From Timema cristinae (Eukaryota; Arthropoda; Insecta; Phasmatodea; Timematidae), in contig JBCFYV010000012.1 in assembly GCA_039000515.1 (NCBI GenBank), forward strand, positions 85,342,284-85,406,283: a stretch of DNA of 64,000 bases. The letters run 5' to 3'. Of the stretch, positions 52,601-64,000 are shown piece by piece. A program made the translations under genes and the position numbers. The notes beneath the pieces are model-generated. The model ran no database searches. It was not told the DNA's origin and saw nothing but the letters and a program-made list of their open reading frames with translations. The stretch's first letter is position 1. Each line of letters starts with the position of its first letter.

Positions 52601-53419
52601 TTACTTTAAAATTAAATTATTTCACTGACTGGTCCCGATTTCATTGTCAAGTGAAAAATTTATAAAACCGCACTTCAAAGAGGTTTCTGGTTCGACACCT
52701 TGTGCGATAATTCTTGACATAGTTTGGCCTTTATGAAAAAATAAGTAAAAATAACTACACTAAAATGTTGGTAGTAACATTTACCTAAAATAATAACACT
52801 ATGGAAAGGAAACAAAACAGTTAAATGTGATTAAAACTCTTAAAATGGCGTTTCATACGAATATATTAAATCTAGTTAGTAATGTATCATATCAAATATG
52901 GAGATGATAAATTTTAATGTTACTTAATAAACAGCTTAATTTATTATAATGATGTGCGTTACAAACTTTGAAAAATACATTTAGCCATCGATGGGAAAGT
53001 GTGTTAAGGCATAAACCATCAAGCTTGTCTGGTCTGGTATTCCGGGGACAGATTCCTGGCTGGATGTACTAAGAGTTTTTTCCCCCTAAAAACAGTTTCT
53101 CACTATTTCTCCACGACAATGCATCGTCTCTAAATTCTACCTCATTTGTTCCTACCAAATTAGTGTAAATCTGCTGATAATTTGGACCGAAGACGGGGTG
53201 CACACAATTTAAAGTAAGATCTGTTTAAAATCTATATTTAATTTACGTCAACTAGTGAATGTATGGACATTACTATGACAAGGATCTAGATGTCATAAAA
53301 AAATGTCGTTTTAAAAGTTTTCGAGCTGTAGGTGTTCACAAAAATAACCAAAACTTCTAGATGGTTTCTAGGGCTGTACTAAGAACTTTGTGACTATGGG
53401 ATTTGAACAAGAATTAAAT
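49684..53419. other. AT-rich DNA upstream of the GMC gene
   Basis: It should hold the GMC promoter close to 49.7 kb, but no clear core motif is seen. Around 51780-51985 and 53000-53200 are SINE-B-like scraps (TCAAGATTCAAACCACAG, TTCCGGGGACAGATTCCTGG). No gene was recognised. Confidence 0.5.
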
Positions 53420-53595
53420 ACCAAACCCTTCCTTCACCTCTGACAAGATATCTTGTGAATGTGGGAAATGCCAGGCCTCCACCGTGGTTCGGATTCCAAG
53501 TTAAACTGTAGGTCCTCCATTTCATCTCACAATCACCCTACCATTACACATTAGCGTAAGTGCGTATAACCCGAACGGGTAGTAAGACGCGGTGC

Positions 53596-53647
<52 letters not shown>
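53420..53647 (+). mobile_element. 5'-truncated SINE-A with a long (AAT)n end
   Basis: It lacks the head, starts ACCAAACCCTTCC and ends in about 17 AAT units. The 14-bp duplication AACAAGAATTAAAT at 53406 and 53648 is perfect, showing that truncation happened on insertion. Confidence 0.94.
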
Positions 53648-53652
<5 letters not shown>

Positions 53653-53661
53653 GAATTAAAT

Positions 53662-54808
53662 TACATTGGTCGATTTTTCCCCCTTTGTACGACCTTTTAG
53701 CTTTAATCAAACCAAGTGTGAAAACTCAACTCATCTGCTAAAGAATCATGTTCTTAAGAGGAGACTCTTGGTCCACCATACAGAGGTCATATAAAAGGGT
53801 GTCTTCCAATCAATTTACCAGAGGCTGTATTTTTTATAAAGCTTCCATCTAAGTTAATTGTAAGGTTCTAATCTCAGAGAAAATAATAAAATTGCTCTCG
53901 TGAGCTAAAAAATGTGTGTACTCATTATGATCAAATAATTATCCCTTCCTGGTGTCATACCAGGCCCTTTACTGATAAGATACACATCAATGCTAGGATA
54001 TCTAGTATATCTGTAAGTGGTAAGCGTATCCTTAATTTTAATTGAAAATCAACACACGTGTTTGAGACTTGTTTATCCGCCAGCGACACAAACATCGCCA
54101 GGATCAACGACCAAGTTTATAGCTTGCCTGCTTTCTTCCAACATCCGCGGTTATCCTTCTATTGTACCTCTCTCATCTTCTTGTTTCTTATGCTCTCCTG
54201 ATCTTCGACAGATTCCCTCATTCGAGAATGTCAAGTAATCAAAAAAATATCCTTTGCGTGTTTCGAGAAGTTATCTTGTTCAACAGGAATCCAAAATTTA
54301 GAAATAAAGGGGATTCTTCTATGTTTAAGGGAATGTATACCAATAAAAAAAAATTAAGGAAAAGAGGTGATATTAAATTTTGATTTGGAATGTATTTAAC
54401 ATATTTTAATCAGCCTGTTTACACAACCACTTGAAAAAAATATAGCAATTTTTTTAGAGAAAGCTTTATATTTGTGGAATTTTTTACCTCAAGATGATGA
54501 TCGACCATTACTTGTGATGTGCCCCGAAAAAAAAAGTGAGTTGTAGTATTGTTTCTGTCTGTACTGTAGCAGAGATGAAAAATTTCGGGAAATTTTGAAT
54601 CGGAAAAGTTTCCGCAGTGGCGGCTTGCGGAGGAGGGGTTAAATCTGGAGGTGGCACCTAGAGATTTCAAAATATGGTGTGTTAAGAGACGAATGGGTTA
54701 TAAGAAGGGGGAGAGGGCACGGGAATGGGGGAGGGGTATATAGGAGGAACAGAGGATGGGGGGGGGGAGACAAATGTATAGCCAACCTTAAATTTATTTT
54801 ACAATTCA
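53662..54808. other. Intergenic DNA, no gene seen
   Basis: Short open frames at 54017 and 54162 have no recognisable motif. A G-rich patch lies at about 54700-54770. Confidence 0.5.
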
Positions 54809-55580
54809 TTCACGACCTAAGTTTACCTGGATGACAGCTCGAAATGTTACTAGAAGTAATCCCTAATATATCACTACGCCAACAGCTGACATCTATCACT
54901 TTGGATGACTGTAATGAAAACAGATGGTAATATATTAATGTGATAGTTAAACACAGTAATTTAGGCCAATATTATTTATATATTTATTTGAGGATGGACA
55001 CAAAGTTTATATTTTCGTTTTATTCCACTTTAAAAAAATATTCGCACCACTTTCACAAAAACTTCTAATGAACATAACTTCAAAATGGCGACTGACGAAT
55101 TTAAACCATATGATTGAACATAACGGTAAACAAGTTTTTTTACAATGATGCAGACACGCAGTTGATGAAAATATTTTATTCAGTTCAATATTTCAAAATA
55201 AGATAACATAATCATAAAATCATGTATTGTATGTAAAAGAGATGACAACAATTTTCTCTTTTCCAAGTAAATACGATGCCTGTATTAAAAGGTATTGATG
55301 TGTGCACTATATTACACAAAATCAGTAACGTTCCAAAACGAAGAATAAGTACTTTTAATTATGTTTAAAATATTGTTTCGAATTGGATAAAAAGAAATTA
55401 TTTAAAAAAACGAAATAGTATGAGAAAACTTAAGTTTATATTATTTTAAATGTAATATATAACAGGTAATTAAGGATCTTTACATTTATAACAAAACTGT
55501 GATCTTTTACAAAATGTTGGCAACCCGAAACCTAAACATATGATTTTCGAGCTGTCATCCAGGTAAAAACCTATCGTGAA
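54809..55580. mobile_element. Long MITE, copy 2 (772 bp, uninterrupted)
   Basis: The left end TTCACGACCTAAGTTTACCT and the reversed right end TTCACGATAGGTTTTTACCT are inverted over about 35 bp. The interior aligns by eye along its length with copy 1 at 22223 minus the SINE. No coding capacity. Confidence 0.9.
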
Positions 55581-56044
55581 CAGTCTGTAGTTAGCTTATT
55601 GATGATAAAAAATTGAGGTATGATTTATAAACAAAACGGGTCTACAAAGGGGCACCATACAAACTGCTCGACAAGCTATAAAAAATATTTGGAAGGCTGG
55701 GTGGGTCAAGTGGCCGACACGACTTGGACCAACTTCTAGACAAGCTCAAGTATAGGAGTACAAAGTGATAGATAACCAAGCGGTCGACACGAGAGGACCA
55801 ACTGCTAGACAAACTTTGATAGCATCCAGTTAAGAGTGGGCTAAGTGACAGAACAATTAATTTAATACACGCTTGTCCTTGTTTACATTAAAATAATTTT
55901 TTCCCCCAACCCGTCAGCCTAACCTCACACTACTTGACATATTTTTGTAGGGTTTGGTAAAGTAAGAATGTAGGTGAAAATAACGCGAAATAATGATAAC
56001 CTTATAAAAGAATATCACGAATTGAATTGTTTTCGAACGGATCT

Positions 56045-56885
56045 AAAGATTTTGCTTAAAAAGTATATGTAGGTATTGTTTGCCAAATAACACTGTATGA
56101 TATGTGTAAGTATTGTTTGACCTCCTAAATAACACTGTTTGCTAGGTGTAAGTATTGTTTGATCTCCTAAATAACACTGTTTGCTAGGTGTAAGTATTGT
56201 TTGACCTCCTAAATAACAATATGCTAGGTGTAAGTATTGTTTGACCTCCTAAATAACAATATGCTAAGTGTAAGACTTGTTTGACCTCCTAAATAACACT
56301 TTATGCTAGGTGTAAGTATTGTTTGACCTCCTAAATAACACTGTTTGCTAGGTCTAAGTATTGTCTGTTCTCCTAAATAACACTATGCTAGGTGTAAGTA
56401 TTGTTTGACCTCTTAAATAACACTTTATGCTAGGTGTAAGTATTGTTTGACCTCCTAAATAACACTGTTTGCTAGGTGTAAGTATTGTTTGACCTCCTAA
56501 ATAATACTATGCTAAGTGTACTATTGTTTGACCTCCTAAATGACACTTTATGCAAGGTGTAAGTATTGTTTGACCTCCTAAATAACACTGTATGCTAGGT
56601 GTAAGTATTGTTTGACCTCCTAAATAACACTGTTTGATAGGTGTAAGTATTGTCTGACCTCCTAAATAACACTGTTTGCTAGGTCTAAGTTTTGTCTGTC
56701 CTCCTAAATAACACTATGCTAGGTGTAAGTATTGTTTTACCTCCTAAATAAAACTATGCTATGTGTAGGTATTGTTTGGCCTCCTAAATAACACTATGCT
56801 ATGTGTAAGTAGTTTGACCTCCTAAATAACACTGTATGCTAGGTGTAGGTATTGTTTGACCTCCTAAATAACTCTGTTTGTCACA
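56045..56885. repeat. 38-42-bp minisatellite, about 20 units
   Basis: Units of GTAAGTATTGTTTGACCTCC followed by TAAATAACACTGTTTGCTAG, with a 4-bp length variant (AACACTATGCTAG). No gene edge is recognised next to it. Confidence 0.93.
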
Positions 56886-57074
56886 CGGTCTAATAAGGTT
56901 TTAAAGTAGCTTGAATAAGAGTAATCATTCCGACTGAGCGGATTGGGCTGATAGTTACCACCCTTGTGATTTTTACATCTAACTTTTACACTAATGCGGG
57001 ATTATTTCATCTTAACTTAGCTCCTTATTATAAACCATTAATAAACCTGGTGTTAACGCAACATCAACAAAATT

Positions 57075-57280
57075 ACTCTTCGCTTCGATGGTTGATGGTC
57101 TAAGGCGTCATTCTCAAAATAGACTGGACTGTCAATGACGTGGATATCAGGCTTCAAATCCGGCCAGGTGTATGGAGGGTGATATTTCATTAATGGTTTA
57201 CATTCTCCCTACATGCAAATGAGAGTACATATCTTATATAACAACATTTCTTCTTTAATCCATTAGTGCAATTAGAATTT
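57075..57280 (+). mobile_element. SINE-B copy, diverged
   Basis: Head GATGGTTGATGGTCTAAGGC and GGCTTCAAATCCGG, then a body with CTACATGCAAATGAGAGTAC and ACATTTCTTCTTTAATCCAT. The tail is replaced by a minus-strand copy. Confidence 0.6.
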
Positions 57281-57284
57281 TTTT

Positions 57285-57480
57285 TTGTAGCACTGTGTCT
57301 TACCACCTGTTTGGGTTATACGCTTATTTACTAATTACGTTAATGTGTTGAGAATGAGGAAGATTAAATTTATATATAGTGCACTTGAATTTTCGTGGTG
57401 GCAAAGTGGAAAACCTTTTAAGAAAAATCACCCTCACTGTACCTGGCGGAATCGAACCCTGATCATAATCTACCAACTTA
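57285..57480 (-). mobile_element. SINE-B copy, diverged
   Basis: Tail TAGCACTGTGTCTTACCACC, then a TTTTCGTGGTGGCAAAGTGG body and a GAATCGAACCCTGATC B-box region on plus. It faces the preceding copy tail to tail. Confidence 0.7.
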
Positions 57481-58198
57481 GTTACTGGCAGTTGCTCTTT
57501 TATATAAGATTTTATTTCATCTTGTTAGTTCTTAAAGTATGATTTTACCATTTATAACAAAACGTTTGTCTCCTTTCCTTAGATCCGATAACTCGTTTCA
57601 TTCAGAGAAACATTATTTATTTTCAGATACCATATTGTATGTATCAAAACCTATTATTTATTCGAAATGATAACCAAACTAGTGTTAGAAAATATGTTTT
57701 GAAGAGTGCAATGTGTAAGTAAATTATTAAAATTAAAAACACGATGGTTTAAGTTTATACACATATAAGTGGACCTCACCCTTTTTGGGCTTGTTAAATC
57801 TAGGGTGTCGGGAGGGCAGCAATTTCTAGGAGGATCCAAACCATCCTTATACCCAACTTTCTAAGCCCATGTTTATCACTTTGTTAGTTTTGAAATAACT
57901 AGTCTGTCACTTGAGCCACTCTTAACTTGATTCATCTCGATGTTTGTCAAGCAGTTGGTCCTCTCGTGTCGACCGCTTGGCTGTCTATCACTTTGTCCTA
58001 TTATATGGGAGCTTGTCTATCACATGGTCCAGCTCGTGTCGATCACTTGGTCCTTGTCGTTTCTTCGTGTCTAGCAGTTTGCTGTCTACCACTTTGTCCT
58101 CTCGTGTCGACCACTTTGTTGTTTATCACTTTGCCTGCTCCCATCTGGAGAGATATTTACATAGTAAATAAGGTTGTATGTCTGGTTTTACAATATAT

Positions 58199-58240
58199 AA
58201 TTACGATAATTACGAGATATATATCGTAATTATCGTAATT
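58199..58240. repeat. AT-rich perfect palindrome
   Basis: Arms of 17 bp (AATTACGATAATTACGA) around GATATATA. A second, looser inverted pair (GAACTAACCA and TGGTTAGTTTA) brackets the following (CA)n tract at 58258-58277. Confidence 0.8.
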
Positions 58241-58279
58241 ACTGAACTAACCACACAACACACACACACACACACACAT

Positions 58280-59199
58280 ATATAATATATATGGTTAGTT
58301 TAGTAATTATTCATTTTTTTAAATTTTATATTTTTCAAACATAATTTTAAAGATATTCTTCAAACTTTAAATCTGGAAAGTTTGTTATACAACATAAATA
58401 ATATTTATTTGTTTATAAAATAAAAATTAATTTTCGAGTAGTTTACTGATTAATAAATATTTTAATTGTAAATATTATATGACAATATTTATCTTGCCAT
58501 TTAATTTTTAGAAACCTAGTGTGCTCTTTTTTTTTATATTCATACATAATTTTCCTTTCAAATAAAAAATAATAATTAATGCTCGGAATTTTTTATATAT
58601 TAAGTTTCTAAAAGAGAAGCATTGTTATTGAATGAATGAAATGTTTTCTAGGTTCATAGCTCCCTTGATGTTTCCGATATTTATAATTCCAGTCGGGTTG
58701 TAGTCACTCAGCCGAATACAGTTTCAAAAACAGGAATTCAAAACATGAATGGGAGGGAATATGCGCATTAGTAATTTAACAGCCTCAAAGAGCAGGAAAC
58801 CTGCCACGTTATATCGATAGTAAGACATCTGTTGGGTTGGTGGTCCTGCCTTCTGGTGGGCGTACGTGTACAGTCTGTCTCAACAATAGGTACACTTCCT
58901 CACAGATGAGCTACAGTTATATAAAACATGGTGGTTCCCCCTCGAATATATTGTTTTGTGGTTATTGGGTATTTAACATTCCGTTTACAAACACATCACA
59001 TATCAACACATGACTTACAAACAAACTTAACCTAAGACAAAAACACACACCACCCAACTATACCACCAGTATTTGTAAGACATTTGTCTCCATACCAGTG
59101 GACAAGCGGACTAAACGTCAGACTCATATAGTCTAGTTTGTTGGTGACAGAGAGGTCAGCTTAAAACTTAACATAATTATATTTAGCTAGCTGCAACCC
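58280..59199. other. AT-rich intergenic DNA
   Basis: No gene or clear repeat recognised. Confidence 0.5.
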
Positions 59200-59443
59200 T
59201 CTTCGGTGGTCGCATGATCCAAAGCGTCACTCTCGTAGTAGACTACACTACTAATGACGGGGAGGTTGAGGTTTTAATCTCGGTTGGGTGTACTAAGGGG
59301 GATTTTTCCAAAATGTTTTTCCACTATCCTTCCATACAAATGTGGGTACACTTCCGTTAAATACAACCTTCATCTCTAAAACCATTAGTGTGGTTAAAAT
59401 ATAAGCGTTTAACCCGAACAGGTAGTAAGACGCGGTGCTAAAA
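59200..59443 (+). mobile_element. SINE-B copy
   Basis: Head TTCGGTGGTCGCATGATCCA with GGTTTTAATCTCGG, a complete body and the shared tail AACCCGAACAGGTAGTAAGA ending GACGCGGTGCTAAAAAG. It confirms on the plus strand the structure of the reference copy at 37007. Confidence 0.82.
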
Positions 59444-59619
59444 AGAAACTAGCTTCAAATGTCCGGTGTTACTAGGGTGAAATAAGTGTGTTTTTTTTTA
59501 ATTCCTTGGGACTTAAGGTTTAAAATTCTCCTTGGAGAATAATTTCACTTGAAAATTAATCGTTACACACTGCCTAATAGTCATGTGGTAATAAGGCATT
59601 AGGGTCGCCATAATTTAAA

Positions 59620-61115
59620 AAAATTACACCCGACGTGCACACTTTAGGGTTTCCCTAAGTATACGTGCAAAGGGTAATCTTTCTATGTTTCTTAGTTTTG
59701 GAACTACTCACAGCGATAGTCACAGAGTTTAAGTCGTCGATATATAGGCCTATATATCAAAGTAAAAGAAAATACGCCAGAATTGAGTACACCCTAATGT
59801 TTCTTTGAGGAAACACAAGTCTATTCCAAGTTTCATATTGCAATTTTTGTCGATTTTAGTAAAACTCTAGCAGTGGCTACGTAGTCTAAGGTTTAATCAA
59901 GTCTATCATTACAAGTGGAAGTAAAATAACTGTGTGCACATTCTCAAAATTCTCTAAGCACACACTATGCTAAGCTTTCACATTCTAGTTTTATTTTGAA
60001 GCTATGTACATAGATCGTCAATTAGTTTAAGGTGTTAAACTCGCAAAATGATGTAAGAGTAAAGATAATATACACAAGATGGACACTCTAAGATTCCTTG
60101 GTTATGTAATTCAAAGCCACAGTTAAAGCTTTTATTTTATTTTCTAGCTAACCGATCTCATGTTCAAGCGGTCTAAGAATTTTAGAGTCAAAACATCCAT
60201 AGAAGTAAGAAAAAAAAATACGATTTTTGTGGACACCCACCAGGTTTCTTAAGTGGATTAAATATCATATGTATAGCTCTATTAGTTTTGGAGTTACCCG
60301 CACCGATTGTCACGTGGTTTAAGGTGGGGTTTAAGGGGACGCGAGAAAAGGTAAGTGTTTTTGCAGTTTTTATAGCAAAACTATTTTTGGCCAAAATAAT
60401 TAAAACATTTCTTCAGTAGCAACGTTTAGTTTAGTTTTCTTCACTCAGTGATACCAACAATTATTGATTATCTGTCATAAGCATAGCGGTATTAGATGAT
60501 AAACCTTTAAATGAAGAGTAAAAGTGGTAATTAAATTCCAGGACATCCTTGACAGATATTCAACAACTGTTGAGGTCACACTGTGAAGAAAATTAAAATA
60601 AATGTTGCTACTGGACTAATATTTTAATTATTTTGCTCAAAATGATTTTACATAAAAACTGCAAAATCACTTACCTTTTTTCACGTCCCCTCCCACCTCA
60701 CCTTATGTGGTCAAGCTCTGAATATAAACATTAAAAAATAAAACTTTTCCAAGGTGCACAGCTTAAAGTTACGCTAAGTATGTCAGCCTAAACAAAGTTT
60801 CAGTCCATTATCTTTAGTTTATGAGCTACCTGATTTGACGGAAAAGCAGTCCAAGGTGTCAGGCTCACAAAAGTATGTGTGTACACAAACTGTAGTGAAA
60901 AAAATATCAATTACACATTCTTAGGTTTCCTACGATAGTAAATTAAAGTTTCATATTTAAAGTTCTCTGGATTTTGGAGTTACCCAAACTGGGAATTAAG
61001 TGGTCTAAAGCATTAGACTCTAAATAATGGTAAAAGTAAAAAAATAAATCACTCCCAAAGTGCACATCCTTAGGTTCCCCTAAGTACATAGGCAATGTTT
61101 CTTGCTCTTTAAGGT
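59620..61115. repeat. Old tandem repeat, about five units of 250-300 bp
   Basis: Each unit carries a TGCACACTTTAGGGTTTCCC-like phrase, a CTTTAGTTTTGGAGTTACCC-like phrase and a GTGGTCTAAGGTGTCAGGCTC-like phrase. The last resembles a tRNA-type A box. Divergence is high and boundaries are approximate. Confidence 0.55.
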
Positions 61116-61464
61116 ACAGCGTTAACTAACAAATATACATTCTGTTTTATTTATATAATTATTTCCTTTACCACCCTAGAGTGTCACATGTCTTTTAATA
61201 GGAAAAGTCATATGTGTGAATATTTAGTTATGTAACCTTAAGAACAAATCAAATCGTTATCTATGTGTAGTTTTTGTTGTCCAAAAAAAAACGTTAGTTA
61301 CCTACTAATCTGAATACGAAACAACAAACCAAACTGTTATTTCTTTCTGGATTTACTATTTAATTAATGTATTCTGTAACTACTATTTAGATTTGAAGTT
61401 GATTTGGAAATCAATCTACACGTAAAACAAAATTATACTACGGCCATTAGTGCACTATACTAAT

Positions 61465-61740
61465 TATAGTGGGCCTTGGTGGTTTTGGTGTAAAGGGCTG
61501 GCCTCAAGACTCCATGTTCATGGGTTCAAACCCAGCTGGTGTCAACGTATTCTTACTTAGCAATGAAAACCTGTAGCACAACTTCCTTCGGAGGGGAGTT
61601 AAAGCCGTTAGTCCTATGTCGATTGTGTTAGGTGAAAGATCTCTCAAGGTATATTAAAATACTAGAGATGGCTACCCGAAACCCTCGAATCCTATGGTAT
61701 TCGTGAGATTTGAGATTGTGAATTATATAATATCTATTGT
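61465..61740 (+). mobile_element. tRNA-derived SINE, third family
   Basis: Head GGTGGTTTTGGTGTAAAGGG and B-box GGGTTCAAACCC, then a body with GAGTTAAAGCCGTTAGTCCT. It ends next to a SINE-A-type tail fragment with (AAT)n at about 61746-61800. Confidence 0.55.
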
Positions 61741-61745
61741 GTAGT

Positions 61746-61800
61746 TGCGTATAACCCGAACGGGTAGTAAACGCGGTGCTAATAATAATAATAATAATAT
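61746..61800 (+). mobile_element. SINE tail fragment with (AAT)n
   Basis: GCGTATAACCCGAACGGGTA and a GCGGTGCTAATAATAATA end, without any SINE-A body. It may be the tail of the element that starts at 61465, which would make a third head joined to the same tail. Confidence 0.7.
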
Positions 61801-63530
61801 AATATTGTGTAGTTTGAAGAGTAACGAAATCAAAAAAAGAACCAAATTGTATCAATATAATCAATTTTCTAAAAAAAGTTTTCTCTTTGCTATTTACGAT
61901 GTAATATATATACATGACTAACAAAATATCACTTGTCAATGGTACTAAGCCTCAAACAATCTTTTTTTAAATTGAATTTTAAATATTTTCACTTTAACTA
62001 AAATTGTGTATTTTTTAAGAATCTATGTTTCGAATTTGGATTCGAGAATAGAAAGAAAATTTAAGATTTGGATTATGAATTTGTATTTGAGAAATATAGA
62101 ATTAGATCAATCTCTAAAAAAAACCTTTCCGGCATAATCTGTGAGCTCTTTCTCACTCGCTCGTAGAAATGCAGTGCATAAAGCAAAGGGAAACTACCGC
62201 ATTTTCAGGACTTCCCTAGTCCATGTGCTTACTGCCAGATGGTGTGGGCCATAGGGTTGAGTGCATGTCCGGATGGATGGTAGGCGCATAAGGACCAACC
62301 CTTGGGCTGAGGAATCACCCTAAATTATATCCATAGATAATTATATCATTGTTTGCGTGGTATGATATAATCTTAGAAAAACCATCAATAATTGTATTTA
62401 TTTAGAGGGAAACATATTTACATAATATGCACATCCTTATAGTATAAGGAACACACCAGTGAAAATATTGTCTAAATCGGTTCAGCGGATCTCGTGTTCA
62501 TGGCAAGCCTACAAACACGTAAACAAACTTCTATATTAGATAAATGAGCGATAATTAACCCTCCAATGTATAAAATTCAAGTTCCATTATATAATAGTTT
62601 GACCTTCACTTTCAACCCAGGATAAGTTTATGGACAAAAACCAGGTTTTGTTGATAAACCTGGTGTTTAAAAAACAAGCTATTCCGAAGGAGCTGGCTTT
62701 TAAAGACCTTTCTCCGTTTCATATGATGTATGAACCACTGATTTTGTTTAGAGAAAGAAGGACAAACTGAAGCTAGCCTTGGTATAGTTTTTTTTAGAGG
62801 TAATGAAGAAAAACTTTGTCAGATTTTATTATTACTGGGCGACCCTTCCCTGAGGGTCGTGGAGTCGAGTCAAATCATAAGTGGGACTCTGTTTAACCCG
62901 TCACCAGGTACGGATGTGTAATACTTACCCCTATTATGTTTCCCATCGTCACAGGTATAATGTGTAATCGGCACCCCGTTTGAGTTTTCAATAATAATGG
63001 TATACAGAATCAATAGGTAGGCCTACTCCACCTAAGTTTCAATAGCACTGTTATACACTATTTTCTCTTTACTAATATATGATACATTCTTTCAATGCGC
63101 TTTTTCTTGATGATGACAAATTAAAAACCCAAACTTTTCTATCAACCACAGGCTTTCAAAATTCTCAAAAAATATTTCTTTATGGTAATTTCAAGTATCT
63201 TGTTTATTCCTGTCGGTCTTATTTGAGCTTTACCTTGTGTGTGTGTGTGTGTGTATATATGCATATATATGTGTGTGTGTGCGTGTAGGCCTATATAATT
63301 TTTTAATCTAATTAATTTAAGCTACATATTAAAATATTAAACAAAAAACATAGTAGTTATAGGCCTATTTTGTATCTATAAGTCGAAGATAAGATTATTT
63401 AGAGAATTGTAATATCAGATTAGTTGTTTGGTTTATTGCTACCCAATAAACGTTCAATTCCAGACAATTTCACTAAGATTTTAATTTGATTCACTACCTC
63501 CACTGTAAAGTTGTTTCAAAGCCACAAAGA
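61801..63530. other. AT-rich DNA, no gene seen
   Basis: A decayed transposon-end-like phrase (CGGTTCAGCGGATCTCGTG then ACGTAAACAAAC) lies at about 62480-62530 and a GT/AT tract at 63235-63290. The 69-codon frame at 63079 has no motif. Confidence 0.5.
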
Positions 63531-63850
63531 ATCATGGCCCTGTTTTGTTTCTTAATCTGCAGCAGAAATCCTTCCCTTGATCAAGGAAAAGATAAAAGAA
63601 GGAATTTGTTTTGCCTGACAAATAAGGAACCTTGGCTCATATAAAACTTTTAATTCTATTCTAAATGAAGTTGAACCAGCAGCTTGAACATCGTTCAAAG
63701 ATGTCTACAGAAATGTATTGGGAAACAATAAATCAAACAACTAATATGAAATTGTGGGAAAACTCTAAAATAACAGTCATGTGACGCAATGGGGTGCAAC
63801 ATGTCGCTAAAGATTCAATTTTTACACTCACATCTGGTTTTCTCTCTGCA
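63531..63850 (+). pseudogene. Decayed fragment of a repeated arthropod protein family
   Basis: Across broken frames I read KEKIKEGI, QIRNLGS, SILNEVEPAA, stop, TSFKDVYRNVLGNNKSNN and, in another frame, GCNMSLKIQFLHSHL. This order matches an uncharacterised protein family that recurs in arthropod genomes and is probably transposon-borne; this is from memory. Several stops and at least one frameshift make it non-functional. Confidence 0.55.
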
Positions 63851-64000
63851 AAATATTGATTTAGCTAGTTACGAACATGGATAACGTTTTCACTAAGTCA
63901 TTGCTGCTATGAAAAAAACTGTACCAAGGGAAGTAAAGAGTTAACAAGCTGGCAGATTACTTCTAAAGTGGTGGTTTCCAACCATTTCCATAACGCGGTC

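Larger units (their letters stand above)
55704..58052. mobile_element. Possible foldback element (inverted arms around a minisatellite)
   Basis: A left arm at 55704-55850 (GGTCGACACGAGAGGACCAA, ACAAAGTGATAGATAACCAA) and a right arm at about 57905-58052 are reverse complements over roughly 150 bp. The arms contain sub-repeats of their own, as in foldback elements. Between them lie the 42-bp array and SINE-B-like sequence. No transposase was seen and the outer ends are not defined. Confidence 0.55.

Overview
This window is nuclear DNA from an arthropod, most likely an insect and possibly a hemipteran; the species cannot be fixed from the sequence. The signs are AT-rich intergenic DNA, genes split by 0.6-7 kb introns with GT/AG borders, an aminergic receptor, an insect-type GMC oxidoreductase, an ApoD/Lazarillo-like lipocalin, tRNA-derived SINEs, MITEs and many mini- and microsatellites. 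Nothing looks prokaryotic.

Three protein-coding genes could be rebuilt by hand with matching intron phases. (1) A lipocalin on the minus strand (9962-16026, three exons, 189 residues). (2) An alpha-1-adrenergic-like aminergic GPCR on the plus strand (21819-37586, three exons, TM1-TM5 and part of loop 3); TM6 and TM7 are not visible and should lie beyond 64 kb. (3) A secreted FAD-dependent GMC oxidoreductase on the minus strand (40630-49683, four exons, about 616 residues), with one certain and one probable 1-base break in exon 2. If the receptor really continues beyond the window, the oxidoreductase is nested in its third intron on the opposite strand.

Layout: 1-9.7 kb is intergenic with SINE and tandem repeats. 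9.7-16.0 kb is the lipocalin. 16.0-21.7 kb holds MITEs and SINEs. 21.8-37.6 kb is the receptor, with a 7.2-kb intron 1 that contains a MITE, SINEs and a 4.1-kb 39/41-bp minisatellite, and a 7.7-kb intron 2 that contains a TA tract, a palindromic MITE and more SINEs. 40.4-49.7 kb is the oxidoreductase, whose 5.9-kb intron 2 contains a dead hAT-like transposase split by a SINE. 49.7-64 kb is repeats and AT-rich DNA, including a possible foldback element at 55.7-58.05 kb.

The most unusual signal is where the minisatellites sit. At about seven of ten exon 3' edges (splice donors and both stop codons) a tandem array begins at or within about 50 bp of the edge. Several arrays carry copies of the exon end itself: 16 extra copies of the oxidoreductase exon-2 end with its splice donor, eroded copies of its stop-codon end, and about five copies of the lipocalin exon-1 donor motif. 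Exon 5' edges mostly lack this.
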